NCBI RefSeq assembly: GCF_019097595.1 | Contig: NC_080716.1 | Location: 14,594,901 to 14,658,900 of the forward strand | Length of the DNA: 64,000 bases | From: Hemibagrus wyckioides | Taxonomy: Eukaryota > Chordata > Actinopteri > Siluriformes > Bagridae | Direction of reading: 5' to 3' | In this document: one piece after another, positions 28,582-43,500 of the stretch | Layout of the letters: each line of letters starts with the position of its first letter | Position numbering within the stretch: position 1 is the first letter of the stretch | Notes under the pieces: generated by a model | What the model was told of the DNA's origin: nothing | Databases searched by the model: none | What the model saw: the letters and a program-made list of their open reading frames with translations, nothing else | Program-made: the position numbers and the translations under genes

Positions 28582-31500
28582 TTATTCAAGGGTTATAGAT
28601 GTTGAACACATTTAGCTTTCTAGAGAGAAGAGAAGTTCTACCTAGAACCTTTTCTAAAAAAGGAAATTGTTGTAGGTTTTACATACAGTAAATCCTTCAA
28701 GGTTTTCCAAGTGCAACCAACTGAAGAACTCTTTCTGGTGTTTGATGAAGTAGGAAAAAATTTAACTGCCTCATTGTGCAGTTCTTTGAAGGATAACACA
28801 CAGTGTGATTAGGTCAATGGCCATCCAGTCCTAATAATAATCATCATCAGTGTTCTGAAGAAAATTGCTATTTACTGAAGTGCAAACCCAGCACCTGAAA
28901 TCAGCACAACCTCCATTGAGTGAAGAATTGATTTGGTGTAGTCAGCTCCAGCAGGCCATACTGGCTTGACAGTATAAAATGAAAAATATACACAGTTTGA
29001 TTTGTACACAATATTTTTCAGAGGTTTCTAAAATAGTGCCTTTTTTCTGCTAAACAATGGCTTCACCAATTAATTACTGAATCCTCCCCTGGAGAGAATA
29101 ATAGCACTAAGCCTCTGTGTAATGTCTAATAAGTTTAGAGAAACTGGTACAAGGATAGCTTGCTAATAAACACTTAAAGCTCTTTTATAGTCTTAGGTTT
29201 GTGCATGTAGCTTTCCCTCTTCAAATCAGACAACAGGTTTTCAGTAGGGTTCAAATCCAGAAACTCAGTTGGCCATTGGGAAACACTGATTTTGTGTCCA
29301 GTAAAGATTTCCTGATTGATTGGGATGTATGTTTAGAAACACTCTAATTAATAGAGCCATCTATGGACAAGGCTTACCCTCTTGACAAGAGTGATCCAGG
29401 TTTTCAGCCCTTAATCTTTAGAAGAAGCCCTGGATGGCTTGCTGAATATTGTATCTGTAGTTCCTGTAATACTTGGATTATTCTCAGGCACTTCATTGTG
29501 TGGGTTTCATGAAGGAAGGACTTTCATGAATCCCTTGGAACCATGGAATGGTTATAATAATGTGATAGTTGAAACTTGACAACAAACCTCACCTCAGTGA
29601 GGTGCTCATGCATCATGGCATTCTGTTTTCTGTCGACTGCCTACGTAGTTTATAAATCCATTATCACACCTATTCATCTCGGCAACCTTTTTTCTGTTGA
29701 TATCTATTTGATTTTGTCTAAGGGATTAGACTACAGGGAAGCTGACGTATAAAATGGGGGAAAGCCGGTGACAGTTTGTGGAGATTACAAGGATTTTTTT
29801 CTCAAGAATGTTAAATATTCTTTCAGGTTTCAAAAATACCAAAAAAATTCTTGAAAAAATACATTTTTTGTTACATGAACAGTAAGTAGTTACTCCTGTC
29901 ATTGTATGTATTTAAATAGAATTTTCTTTCATAGTGTGTTGCAGTTGATACACGTCTTTCTCACTTACGTACAGCACATGTGGATTTATCAATAAACTTG
30001 AAAGTGTACTCTGATGCACAATTCATTTACATAATAGCTGTGATCTTGTGTCTCACCCCCAAATATTTATCCTTTGCCTGGAGTATCTGACTCCATTTCT
30101 ACTTCAAAATCCCTGTTCTAGACAGTGGTGATGTTATGGTGAGGTTGAAAGATCAGGTTGAGTCATGTACTGACATTTCACACACTGTCTATCTAAACAT
30201 TATGAATTCAGTCAAATGTTAGCAAGGCTTCTTTACAGAATGGCAAAAGTACGTCATGAGTGCGTCAAGCGGTCTCTTGTTTATTTGTTTTATTGAATGG
30301 GCATCAGGCATGTTTTTCTTGCTAGATGCAGCTTCATAAAATATTCATTAAGACATCGCCAGTTTCCCTTTTAACATCTTGTCAACATTTAATCATCATG
30401 AACAGGTTTATCTAATTCAATTTGTGTTGCTTGAACTTGTCACCAGCCGTTCTTTATACGATTAAAGGCATTCAGAGTGTGCATGAGTATGCATGATTTA
30501 AAACCTGCTGCATGTAGGTAAATATATATATATATTCTGTCTGGTGAGCAAGATTTGTTTATAATGAACATAATCATCTATCATAATATAGGGCTTTTTT
30601 TTAATTTAACAGCACATTACTGAGAGACACCGTGAAAAGAAATGAATGCTGGGTTTTTTCGTGTTTTATTTTCCAAGAGAACTTTAATGTAGGTGTTTTC
30701 AGAGCATTTCAACAAACATTTATTGTGCATTATGTGTTTATGGCTTTACAATACATTCAACCAGGGTATACAGTATAAGCTCTCAAGGTCTATTAACACT
30801 GATATTGCATGTACTTCAATTTCCTCTACTCTGGCCCAATGTCAATTCCAGCCAGCCAATCAATTCAGGAGGGACTCCAAGTTCAACCTGCATTCATGCC
30901 AAATAATGATTTGAGCAATCTCCAATTATCTGCTATTTAAACAATTACACATAGCTGCCAAAATAGTTTACCATCCTTTCAGCTCTGACATCTACTCCAT
31001 CACAGTGTCTTTTTCCTTGCTATCTGTGTTGCTCTGATAATTGAGCAGGTGTGTGGTGATGGATGGCTATAGCTGTGGAGGAAAGCTCATCGTCTTATGC
31101 CCACTCTGTCTTTAAAACCTTACAGTGGGATTTTCAGCAGTTCTTCAGGGTCATGTAAAGCTTTACCATCCCGCTTTGCTGAAACTACTGATGCTAGCAC
31201 TAGGTGAGATAGGATATATTTGCACAGGCAAACATAAAAAGAGTTAGGCACTTCAAAGTGTAGGCCACAAAAAAGAAGTGGAGAAAGAAAATGAAAAGAA
31301 ACAAAACATAAACCTTATATAAAACATGCTATATAGAGCATTCTTCCATTGCAATAGAGAAATGTTATGTGTGCAGGCATTTTCTAAATTTGTGTACTAT
31401 ATATACTGAAGACATTTGAGATCAAAGTATGAGATGATATATCAGAATATACCTGATATTTACACCTAGATGTGTTAAACAACTTAAGACACGGCACCCT

Positions 31501-34500
31501 TTGTTTGAACCCACTTATTTTCCAATTGATCAAAAATATTGGAACATATTTCATACAGGTTTTTTTCTTGTTGCCCAGGGATCCACATCCACACAAACGC
31601 ACACAATGCAACACTCCAGGATGCAAAGTGAATACAACAATTTGGAAAGTCAGAAACTTTGTAAGAGCTATAAAGAAAAATCCAAACAAATCAGTCAGTA
31701 ACCAACAACCTTCAAAGAGCAGGGGTTGATGGTATCACAACCACTACTGGAATAACACTACGAGAGCAAAAATATAAACACCATACCACATGAGGCAAAC
31801 CCCTTATTAGGAGTGAGAATCTGAAGGCCAGATTGAAATAAGCAAAGAAATACAGAAATGAGCTACAAAAGTTCTGAAACCTCTACTAAAGTGATGGAAA
31901 GGCCAAAGTGTGGAAAAAGAAAAGATCTGCTCACGAACCAAAACATACAAGTTCAACGGTCAAACATGATGGATATGGTGGCTTGGCCTTGCATGGCTGC
32001 TGCTTAAACAAGTTCACTAATACATATTTATGATTGAACTGATGATGGTAGCAGCAGAGTAGTTAACAGACAAATGCATCCAATCTAATTTGGAGGCATT
32101 TTATCATGCAGCAAGACAATGGCGCAAAACACACTGCCAACACAACAAAGGATATCATTAGGGGAAAAAAGCGGAAGAGTTTTAGACTGGCCAAGTCAAT
32201 CACAGACCTCAAGTCACCTGAGCAGCATTTAACCTACTGAAGAGGATACCAACCTCAAAACATACAACTGAAAGAAGGTGCAGTAGAAGAATGTAGCAGT
32301 TTAGTGATGTCAGTAGATCACCAAATTGATTCAGTTATTTGTTGATGCAGGCTGTTATTAATTTTTTTTTTTTAAATATACTTCAAGAATATCTGTTCCG
32401 ATACTTTTGCTTATATAACTATTTGGTGATCTCAGAAGCCACCACAGACGTGATGTTCTTTTCTGTTTAACACATCTAGATGTAAATATCAGGAAATGAA
32501 AGCTGAAATTCAGCTATATATTAACTTTGGATCTTAAAACTTGAATGTCTTCTGTGTATAGCAAAAACAAAGTAATTGGCCTTGCCATTCCAGTCCTTTC
32601 AGAGAGGACTACAGAATGCATACAGAAAGTCTACACACCCTTGTTAAGATGTCTAATGGTTTTTGTGAGGTAGAAATATATACATAAAGCATTTCATTTG
32701 TTGACTATCGTTCAGGGGAGGGCTATAAAAGAATTTTTAAAACATTAGTTTTACCATGGAACACCATAAAGGCCATCATCAACAAATAGAGAAAATGAAG
32801 GACAGCAATGACTTCACCAAGAACACGTCCCTCCAAAAAAATTACCAAGGAGGCTGCCAAGAGACCAACAGCAACATTAGAGGAGCTACAGGATTATCTG
32901 ACAAGAAATGATTACTCTCTGCATGTGACAACAATCTCTCAAAAATTTTTCACATGTCTGAGCTAGGGGTGGGGTGCCTAGACTGAAGCTCTTTCTCACA
33001 AAAAACATCCAAATTCAACAAAATCACCCCATACCATGTGGCAGAATGTGCTATGGTCTCATAAGACCAATTCCAAAAGGTAATAATTCCATATTTCAAA
33101 AGGTGTGCTTGGTGCCAGCACATAAAGAACACCCTATCCATTGTGCAGCATGGTGGTGGCAGCATCATGCTCCTTTTCTTCAGCCAGAGCTCTGGCTATT
33201 ATCAAGAGGGAATCATAACTAGCTACAAATACCAATCGATTTTAGAGGAAACCTTCAGGTGTCAGCTAGTAAGCTGAAGATGAAAAACAAATTTCACCTT
33301 TCAGCATGACAATGACCCAAAGCATACATCCAAATCAACAAAGCAATGTCTTAACCGAGAGAAAATCAATGTTTTTGAAAGACCTTGCCAGAGCTCAGAG
33401 CTGAATCCATCTAAAAATCTGTGGGGTGACCTGAAGCAGGCTGCACAGGAGATGTCCTTACAGTCTGAAGGATCTAGAATGTTTTTGCAAGAAAGTCACG
33501 ATGTGCCCTGCTGAGAGACTCTTCCCCTAAAAGACTGAGTGGTGTAAAAAACAATCAAAAGATGCTTCAATAAAGTAGTTGTTCAGGGGCATGCATGCTT
33601 ATCCAACCAAGTTATTGTCATTTTATATTTTGTCTTTTTTTTCCCTACAACAATTTCTAAAAAATGTTAAAATTCTAACATGATTTATTTATGTGTGTGT
33701 GTGTGTGTGTGTGTGTGTAAACACCAATCAGGCATAACATTATGACCACTGACAGGTGACGTGAATATCACTGATTATCTCCTCATCATGGCACTATGGG
33801 AGTTAGACAAGGGCCAAATTGTGATGGCTAGACGACTGGATCAGAGCATCTCCAAAACTGCAACTCTTGTGGGGTGTTCCCGGACTGCAGTGGTCAGTAT
33901 CTATCAAAAGTTGTTCAAGGAACGAACAGTGGTGAACCTGCAACAGGGTCATGGGCAGCCAAGGCTCATTGATAGAGGAGGGGAGTGAAGGCTGGCCCGT
34001 GTGAGCCGATACAACAGACGAGCTACTGTTGCTCAAATTACTGAAGAAGTTAATGCTGGTTCTGATAGAAAGGTGTCAGAATACACAGTGCATGACGGGT
34101 CAGGGCAGCAAAAGGGGAACCAACGCAATATTAGGCAGGTGGTCATAATGTTATGCTTGATTGGTGTATATAGTAGTGTGGACTTGCTAAAGTTTGCGAG
34201 GCATGGTGCATCTTGGATCTGACTAACAGTGAATTCTCTTTGCCACTCAACACTCATTCATCAATGCAACATTAACTATGACTGATTTCAAACTCAGTGG
34301 AAACCTGTCATTCCTGCTCCAGATCCACCTGTCATGCATGTTTCATGTCACGTTGCTAGCCATGTTGATAATCCTGGTGTATCTTCTAGGTTCTTTCTGT
34401 CTTCAGAAAGGTGGCAGGAGTGGAGTCAGAGCACGTCTCCGCAAACTCTTCCTCTGCTCCTCTGCCTCAAAGCCGTCTCCCACTATGCAAAGCAAGTTCT

Positions 34501-37500
34501 CCGAGCTCACGTCTCCTCTCACTGCGCTGTTCTGTTGACTTTATCAGTCTCTATTTCTGCATAGACTGTTTTTATCTGTCACTCTCTCAATTTTATGTAT
34601 TCTCTCCATCACTGTTTCCCTCTGCTTATGTATCTGGTGCACCAGGGTTGTGTTATATTATAACGTTAGTATTCTGATCTTATCATACAGACAGCTGCTC
34701 TGTTCTCAGCCAGGCCTAGAGATCAGTGGACTTGACAACAAAAGGATATTATTCTTCATGTTTGTTTTAGAAACTAATTTTCAACCTTTAAGCAACTGCA
34801 TTAACCCATAAACCCCCAAATTCAAATGAGCACATCCATACTTTTCTTATGCTTCACTCTCATTACAACAAACTTTCTTCTTTTATTATATCCACAGACG
34901 TTAGTGAATAATTCATATTAGTTACTCAACAACTTTCTCTGAAATGAATAACTGAATAAAAAGATGGGACTTTTCTGCCATGGACTGCTTGCATGTTAAT
35001 TTTAAACAACTGTTTTAACCCATTAAAACCACCAGATCCCATGGGCAGGTCCAGAGGTTTCTCAGTACTCACTCTCGCTACAAACCTCTTCTATTATTTT
35101 TACTGTAGCTACTGAAAAAACAAAAACAAAAGAGCTACCACTACCTCACCTTCTGTAAAATGAAAAACATATTCATAAGATAGGATTTAAAAGGAAAACT
35201 CCACCCTGAATGACATTTTATTTTGTAATGAAATTCTAAGTTGACTTTTTTAATCTGCATGTTGGTCTATTGTCTCTTAATTAGCAGTTTTATGCATTAA
35301 CTACTATACCTGTCAACTGCTTGCTTATAGTGGTGCCAGTGGCATTTAGCCCTTGCTGTAAGGTCATAATTAGCATTAACTGCTTAACTGCTATTAATAC
35401 TATTTATAGTCTTAGTGTAGATTTTAAACAAATTTAGTCACAGCAATTTCTTTTTTTACTGTTCTGCACAATTAAATTAATTGAGAACAAAATGATAAGA
35501 CAGTAGGTTAATTAATTGTGTACTTATTTTTACTTATTCAACAGCTTCACTCTTCACAATTGTACATAAATAAAGAAAGCTCAGATCTGAAGTTTCAATT
35601 GATTTTTTGTTCTCTTGCATTCTATACTAAGCTGATTGACTCACTTGCTGTATTTGAAATATAAGATGGCCCTTTAACTGGTCTTCTGAGTCATACAGCT
35701 GTACTTGTGAGAGACCTCACTACCATGGTGACATGTTTTATGGTTCAGTGCCTCTTACCAGCCCCAAAGCCCTGGGCTATCAGGTCTGATAACAGCTGAA
35801 GAGAGTTGGCTGTTTGCACTGAACTCATTTTAGCTTTATCAGGTGTCTAATGGGATGTGAAGAAAGCAAGACACACTGGAGCAGTAAGAGAGAAGATATG
35901 TTTTGAGCACTGACCAGAAAGGACATTTTCACCCTTTGATTTACTCTGTGTCAAAGGCATAAAAGCCACGTACATTTGCTCATAACCAATTAATGTTATA
36001 ATTATTGATTTCATTATATGTATTTTTGTATTAGTAACTTTTTATTTCAAAATAATTATTACATATTCACTGTCTAAAATGCCTTTCAGAGGCAGATTAA
36101 TTTGTCTAAAAAGAAAATGTGGTGTTAAGCTCTCCCAGCATCAAAGAACTGGAATAATTGACTAATTAACAAATCCCTAAATACACAGATTGGCTGAATT
36201 TACGCATCAGTGGTTTTAAGTTGTTGAATATCAAACCAGTGTTTTGAAGAATGAGTATGCATATGTGAGAGTGTCTGATTGCTTACTGACACATGTATAA
36301 GAGACATTAAAAGTCTGAAGTGACTCATTGATTTGATTTGGTTTATTCATGATGATTCACTTTCTGGTATTTGGCAGAACTGTAGATATTCTAACACATA
36401 AGTGATTCATTTTAACTTGGAAACTCACAGGAAGTGGTAGCTCAGTGGTTAAGGTGTTGGACTACTGATCAGTGGGTTGGGAGTTTGAATCTCAGGGCTA
36501 CCAAGCTGCTACTGATAGTTAAGGCCCTTGACCCTCAATTGCTCAGTTGTATAAATGAGATAATGTAAGGGCATCTGCCAAATGGCATGAATGTAAATAA
36601 ATTTACTAGACAGTGCCTGTTGAGGTAAGTGGTAGCTCAGTGGTTATGACATTATTCTACTGATCAGATGGTGTGCCAGATCCCCATGCTGGCAAAATGT
36701 TATTCCTGGTCCTTAACCTCTCAAGTGCTCAGTTATATAAATGATATGCATGTAAGTTGCTCTAGATAAGTTTGTCTGCTGTAGAAGTAAATTGGCTGTG
36801 TGCATTAGGTCTGAGCTCATGTGAGATCAAAAAAAGGAGGAAATGTTTTTACTTTCATGCAGGTAGAGCAGGTGATACAGTATGTGGGTCAAAGAAAGAG
36901 GCTTCCAATAACATTCAGTAAATCCCCATTCAAAAAGTATAACTTTAGATGAACAAAATGCTTTATATAAACAAAAACCTATTATAATTGTGTTATTTCA
37001 TAATGTTATTCCCCAGGGACAGAAATGCATTGTCAGCATGAAGCCAGCAGATGTGCACAAAAGCTATCAGTAGCCAAAAAATGATTAAAAAAAAGATAAA
37101 TGCATTGCATTTCTGAACGTTTTCAGTGCTTTATTCATATCACAAGGAATCTCATTTGAGCTATGAAAGAAGTGGGGTTTAAAACTGCAGTGGAGACAGT
37201 TTGTGTTGTTATGGGTTTATAGATTCATTCATTCATCTGCCTTATCCTGATCAGGACCACTTTGTCTATATTTGTTTATAGTTTGTGAAACATAACCCAT
37301 TAACTTATTAGAAAGTGTGAATGAAAAAATGGATATTCTGCCTCCTCTAAAAATTTGTAGCTAATGTGTAGCTGTTTAGGACACACTATCTCTTTATTGT
37401 AAATAATGCATAAGTATTTGGTTGTATCCCGAGTCAAGAGTGTCTGCAGGAGCTAGCAGGGGTCAGAATGTGGGAGGGGCTAAGATTGGAATTAAAAACA

Positions 37501-40500
37501 TTCCAACACACATTGTTGGAACAAGTTAACATTCATTATGGTTTCCCTCAAAAACACCAAAAATGCTTGATTCAGAATTAAGGATAAGGCTGAATGACAG
37601 GTTTCTAAAATTGCTGAGAAAATGCAGAGGCAAAAGGCACCCTGTGGTGAGAATTACAGAGAATTACAGACGTTTGTCTACTTCTTTATCTTGTATATAT
37701 GTCAATAGTAGCTATCATCAGTTATTAGTCTCAGCTGCTAAACTAAAGATCTTTCTGCAATCTCGTAATTCTTGATAATATTTTGCAGATGTGCTGTTAT
37801 CCAGAGAAAAGCCTAGTTATCATTTAGATTGATGTATGTGTATAATGTTGTATTCCACAGACAGTACCGAGGATGAGTTGGAGCTGTCAGCCGTGCGCCA
37901 TCGACCAGAAGGCCTGGAGCAGCTGGAGGCCCAGACCCGCTTTTCTCGCAAAGAGCTACAGATTCTCTACCGAGGCTTCAAAAATGTGAGCTGGAGCTTC
38001 ATCTTTAACTTGAACATGTCTTAAGGATTGATTCAGATAATTGCTTACTAGGATGTGTAAATATAGCATGCCAGTAGCACTCTGTAAACCATGAACCTTA
38101 AAATGATATAAACTGAGATTATGACAGACATCAGTCATCAGATATGAATATTTAATAAAACTGGCTATGGGCAATCAATGTCCACATTTTGTTTGCACGT
38201 ATAAGATCAGACTTTAAGCATCAGTACAGTATGCTGGAGAAGACCTTTTAGCTGTAGATAATTTATGATACCCTCAATACAAGTAAAAAACTGTACAAAA
38301 CAATACTGGTGTGTGGTCCAAGCCAGCAAAACTACTGTAGCCACTCCATCCTTAAGGAAGGATGCCATAGTCTCTAATCACAATGACTCTAGACAGTCAT
38401 GGTTGTTTGTGAGCAAATTAATGCAGAAGAGAACAGTTAGTGCTTGTGCCTGTGATGTAGCATGAGCAACAGTTCTAAAAGATGCAGTGACTGGATTCAT
38501 GTGTATCTGAAAGCTCATTTTTGATCTCACCTTGGTGCCTGTTGTGTGATAGGGAAGAGCTAGCTAGCATGTTGGAATTGGTATAATGACCTAATAGGGA
38601 GAACAAACGATTGACCTTGGCATCCATACTGTCTGCATTAGTTGGACACATGCAATGTGCTTAATCAAAGGTTAAAAGACACATGTACAGTTGGTGAAGT
38701 TGTACAGAAACACGTATTTTGTCCGATGTTAAACGGGCTATAAAAATAAATTGAATTGAGATTGAAATATTCTATTGTATTTTAATTTGACTAGTTCAAG
38801 TTTACATTATTAAGGCAAAATGATCATGCCTGTGAAAAACTTTCTAAAAACCATTTTAAAACTTTGAGCCATTTATGAGTTATTAAGATTGGAATATACA
38901 TGGAATAGAAAGGAGAGGTCAGATAGAACCTCGCGAAACCAGTAATTGGGCATATACAATAATATTTTCCTAACATAAATTTGAATTAACTTTGAAATAT
39001 AGAATTTGTTACCAGTACTGAGACATTATGCTAGTTGAAGATCTAACATCTTAATATCTCAAAACAGTTAAAATAGTAGCTTATAATACAAAGTTCATGT
39101 GTCTTAACTGGAACATGTAAGAAAACTGGAAGAAATCATGTGGAAGTGGGCATATCCAGAGGCTGAAGATTCTGGGAGCTGTACCAACAATCTGACCACC
39201 ATCTCCCGTGGACACTATTTTAAAGGATAAAGTATTGCACCCTGCCTTGAGGTCGCACCTTCGACCAAAAGCATACACACAGTGTCTTTTCACCAAATGT
39301 CTGCTAGTACTAAGTACCAATTTAGGTTACTTTTAATCACCCTGTTGCCTAAAACATACATTAGATATCCTGTAATTACAGTCAATGGCAGAACACTGAT
39401 AGTTCACTCCTAGCATTTTGTGAAATGATTGTACTAAAAGTGCTAAAAGCCTCTCCCTTTTTTAATCGGGCAGTTCACCGGGCACCAGTCTCACTCATTC
39501 TAAGTGATCTGGTGGTCTTTACAGGTCTACAGATGCGTTTTTAGATAGAACATGTTTCAATTTGAGTCTTTATCTGGCTTTCAACCAGAGCACAAAGGCG
39601 TAAATCAAGTAATGGGCATTTGCCATCCTCTCTGAAGTAGCAGATGTATATATAGCCATGCTTTTAAAATCGTTATGACAGTTATAGTCAGAACATTTGG
39701 CCTTGCGTCCTGAACATCTCAAGACTGAAATCAAAAGAGTTCTGCTCTTTTGTTATAATAAAATTCTCTTTTAAATATCAGTCAATGAATGCTGTCTCTG
39801 CAAACAAGATGGCTTATAATAGCAAACCTTAGCCTTGAAAATGAAATGTGGGACCCTTGTACCTGTTCTTCACTTTGTGTTTCCAACTCTAAGATGTTGC
39901 TTTTCATTTTATTAAAATACATAAACATGCCTTGTCTGAACTACTGTTGCATTCTTGGGACGTAATTGCACTGCAAAAGGGTCACAAGTGAAATTTGTAA
40001 TTAAAAACCTGCTAAATTCAATAACACAAGAAATATGCCTGCGCTATTTTTATTATTAAAGGTATTTATTCTAAATTATTCTTCTAATTTAATTACATGG
40101 TCCGAAGTAGTTTTATTGTTCTGATTTTGATGTTTATAAATTGACAAAAAAAAAAAAGCATTTAATGATTTATAGTTTGTTACCTATGATATATATTTTG
40201 GTCATGCATTTACTGAATACTATACAGTTATAATAGTGCCTTCTGTCATTGTGTTAAAAGACGGACCTAAATAATATAGGCTTAGACAGCATATCATAGT
40301 GTACCTGAAGACTTTGTGAATGGCTTGAGATAAGTTTTGCCCATTATCAAGTGAATATTGCTCCCAGTGTGTTCTGTCTTTCCCCTAATTCTGCTGATAT
40401 AACTCAGGTAGCAACGTCCTGAAGCCTAGCTCGGACCGACTGACGCACTGCTTTGGAAATTTTCTCACAGTCACAATAAGAGACAACTTCAGGTGTCAGC

Positions 40501-43500
40501 CATGTCATAACTCTGATTTTCTGTATTCAAGTATTTTTCTTAGCCAAATATTTTAGCTTTTCCACTACAGCATTTTCTATAGATATGATGTTCTGGCTTT
40601 TGTCTGTTACACTGCAGAGGTATAAACATTAGACTCATGCTCAAACATGACTTCATTTCACAGCTCAACCCTGTTACTATGTAAGCTAATTATTGAATGA
40701 TCATGGGTGACAAGACAGAAAAACACTTTTAATTACACTCTGCTTATTTATAAAGTGTAATGAACCGTGTGTTGCTCCTCCAGGCTAAATGATGTTAATA
40801 GAACTTTTGACTTGTCAAGAGTCAAATAATGTGATGGCATAGTGAGAGAAGCACTGGCTCTTTAAATGGTAATTGCAATCCTGTGTGCAAAATAGGCGAA
40901 GGATGACAACTACACCAAATATTCCTGTTTAATTAACCAGAGCTCAATCCAGCAACAAAGAACCTGTTCAGTCTCAGGCACAGTCAGGGTGCCATTCAAT
41001 TAGATACCATAAGCTGCTGCTGTGTTTATTTACCTGGCATAGCACAAGCCAATTACTCTGAAGTTATAGCATTGGTGAAAATAAATGTTTAGGGCATAAT
41101 AATATTTGATGACATAATGAGCAATGGTGCATAGATTATGACTGCAGATTACATTTGGGAAGTGAGACTTACAAAATAACCCAGGGACACAGCAAAAAAT
41201 GAGTTATTATTTTACCGTAGGTTATTTTACAAGGAACATTTAGCACTGGATCTGGAACAGATTTGGTACACACATGTTTAAATACAAAAATACGAAAAAA
41301 ATCGTCTTGAATAAGTAAAGGACGCAGCAATTATTTGGCAACAATAGAAGTTTTATTTACTGTTGCTATATTCTCCTCACAATAACTCACTGACTTTTAG
41401 AGCATTTCTGCAAAATACTGGGTAGTGTCCATACAAATAAATTAGTTTAGTATCTATAGTGTGAATGACTAAACCTGGAATTGTCTTTGGGAGCCACAAA
41501 TCTGTATGAAAATTAATATGTCCCAGAAGGAGGTATTATATTTGTGGTAGACACTTGAAAAGAAGTATACCATGTACCAAGAAGTTTATCAGAATGATGG
41601 TTTAATATTTTAAAAGGATCAGAAAATTTCTTACAATTATGACTTTACCTCAGTACGATTAGCTTCATACAGTATGTTGGAATTGGTAAAATGACCTTAT
41701 AGGGAGAAAAGATGGTTTAAAAAAAAGCTTGGCCTTGGCCTTCATACTGTCCGCATTAGTTAGACACATGCAATGTGCTATATCGAGGGTTAAAAGACAC
41801 ATGTACAGTATGTGTAGATGCAGAGAAACATGTATTTTGTCTAACTACAATGTACAGTGCGTTTAACATACATGTATTATCATGTATGTTAAACACGCTA
41901 TACAAATAAATTGAATTGAGATTGAAATATTCTACTGTATTTGAACAGTTCAAGTTTAAAATACATTATTGAGGCAAAATGATCATCCATCCATCCATCC
42001 ATTGTCTATACCGCTTATTCCTAATTAGGGTCACGGGGGTCTGCTGGAGCCTATCCCAGCGCACATAGGGCGAAAGGCAGGGGTACACCCTGGACAGGTC
42101 ACAAAATGATCATGACTGTGAAAACACTCTGTCCAGGGTGTATCCTGCCTTGATGCCCTGATGACGCCTGAGAATAGATTGTATAAGCGGTACAGACAAT
42201 GAAATGAAAATGAAATTTAATTTAAAATATAGAACTTGATACCAGTACTTAGACATTATGCTGGTTGAAGAAGATTTGTCAGGAACTGCTGGACAGTTAC
42301 CTGCCAGGCCTGGAGAGGGGGCTGGCAGGTGACTCTATGGAGCCTGCTTTATTGTGTGTATCTTGTGCCACGTCTGTCCTATTGTTCTCGTGCCGTATCA
42401 CCTGTTCTCCATTAGCCCTAATGTTGTGCCCTGTAAATAGGGATCCTTTTGTACCTGTCTTTGTCTGCTATTGTTTCAAGTTTTCTTTGATTAGTGTCAT
42501 GTCTAGTGTTCACGTTAGTTTCCCCCAGTCTTGTGTTTATGTTAATAAAGCAGCGCTTAATTGAATCCTGCGTATGGGTCTATCTCCATGGCGTGCCGGC
42601 GCACGCAGCACCATGGAGGTCCGGGTTCGAGCCCCGCACAGGGCGTCCGGACGTTACAAGATTTCAGATTCTAAAAGTGTTTAAACAGAGCGTTTATCAA
42701 TAAACACTTACATTTTATGAACAGAACACATTCAAGTGTGCACTTTTACATTCATAATGTATTTTTGTATGTATGTTTTAATCAGAATTCATGCATGACT
42801 TACTTTACCTTAGTTTTGTTTAATCCAGCCTTCATTGTTGTTTTTGTTTGTTTTGTTAATGACACACTCACCATTTCTGTCACCTCTATTTATTGGTACA
42901 GCTGTACAGATAGGTACAGTATGTTAAGTGAGACTGTTGGTGTAAATATAATATCCCTGTAGTTACTTTATTTTAAGAATCCATGTGCTTTTAATATGCT
43001 GTTATTCTACAGGTGTATAATAATATTGTCCACAGTCTGTGTAGAAAGCACACCAAAACTCAAATTATAACCAAACAATCCAAAATTGTTAGAAAGTTAT
43101 ACATTGTTGGGTGAAAAGGGATTCATTTAGCCACACAGACTGCTTAACATCCACTACTTTATTCTTTTCAAGTAGGAACACACATGCTTTGAATGAACTC
43201 TTAGTTTCTCAGATAGTGACATACTGTATAAAACACACACACACACACACACACACACGTATATACTGTATATACAACTAGTTCTATTGCCCTATAAATT
43301 TAGTCAAAAAACAACCCTTCATCTGCTTATTTTAAAACTGGTTCCAGGAAAACCCCTGCATTAACTTGGAACTAGGGAAATAATATGCAGAGGGCCAAAT
43401 TTATGTAATTATGCTAGCTAATGGGGCAGATTTGGTAAACAGAAGAAGCAATTTAATTTAGAAATTTCAGTAAACTGTTCATTACGGGTACACAGCTAAA

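Larger units (their letters stand above)
35181..37860 (+). other. end of kcnip4 intron 1
   Basis: Apart from the two SINEs and the fragment at 37226, nothing is recognised. The acceptor TTCCACAG closes the intron at 37860. Confidence 0.6.
41674..42276 (+). repeat. copy 2 of the roughly 0.5-kb repeat, with insertions
   Basis: It aligns by eye with copy 1 through most of its length. It differs by a 34-bp perfect hairpin (41861-41894), a 115-bp LINE-tail insert with a 12-bp target duplication, another LINE-tail piece near 42128-42210, and a solo LTR immediately at its right end. Confidence 0.75.

Noticed and set aside
36434..36505. tRNA-like head with A and B boxes
   Set aside because: The cloverleaf is degraded and a SINE body and tail follow, so it is a SINE, not a tRNA gene. 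The same applies at 57669.
37563..37775. Open frame of 70 codons just before the first shared kcnip4 exon
   Set aside because: No family similarity, no splice signals and it ends before the exon; likely chance.
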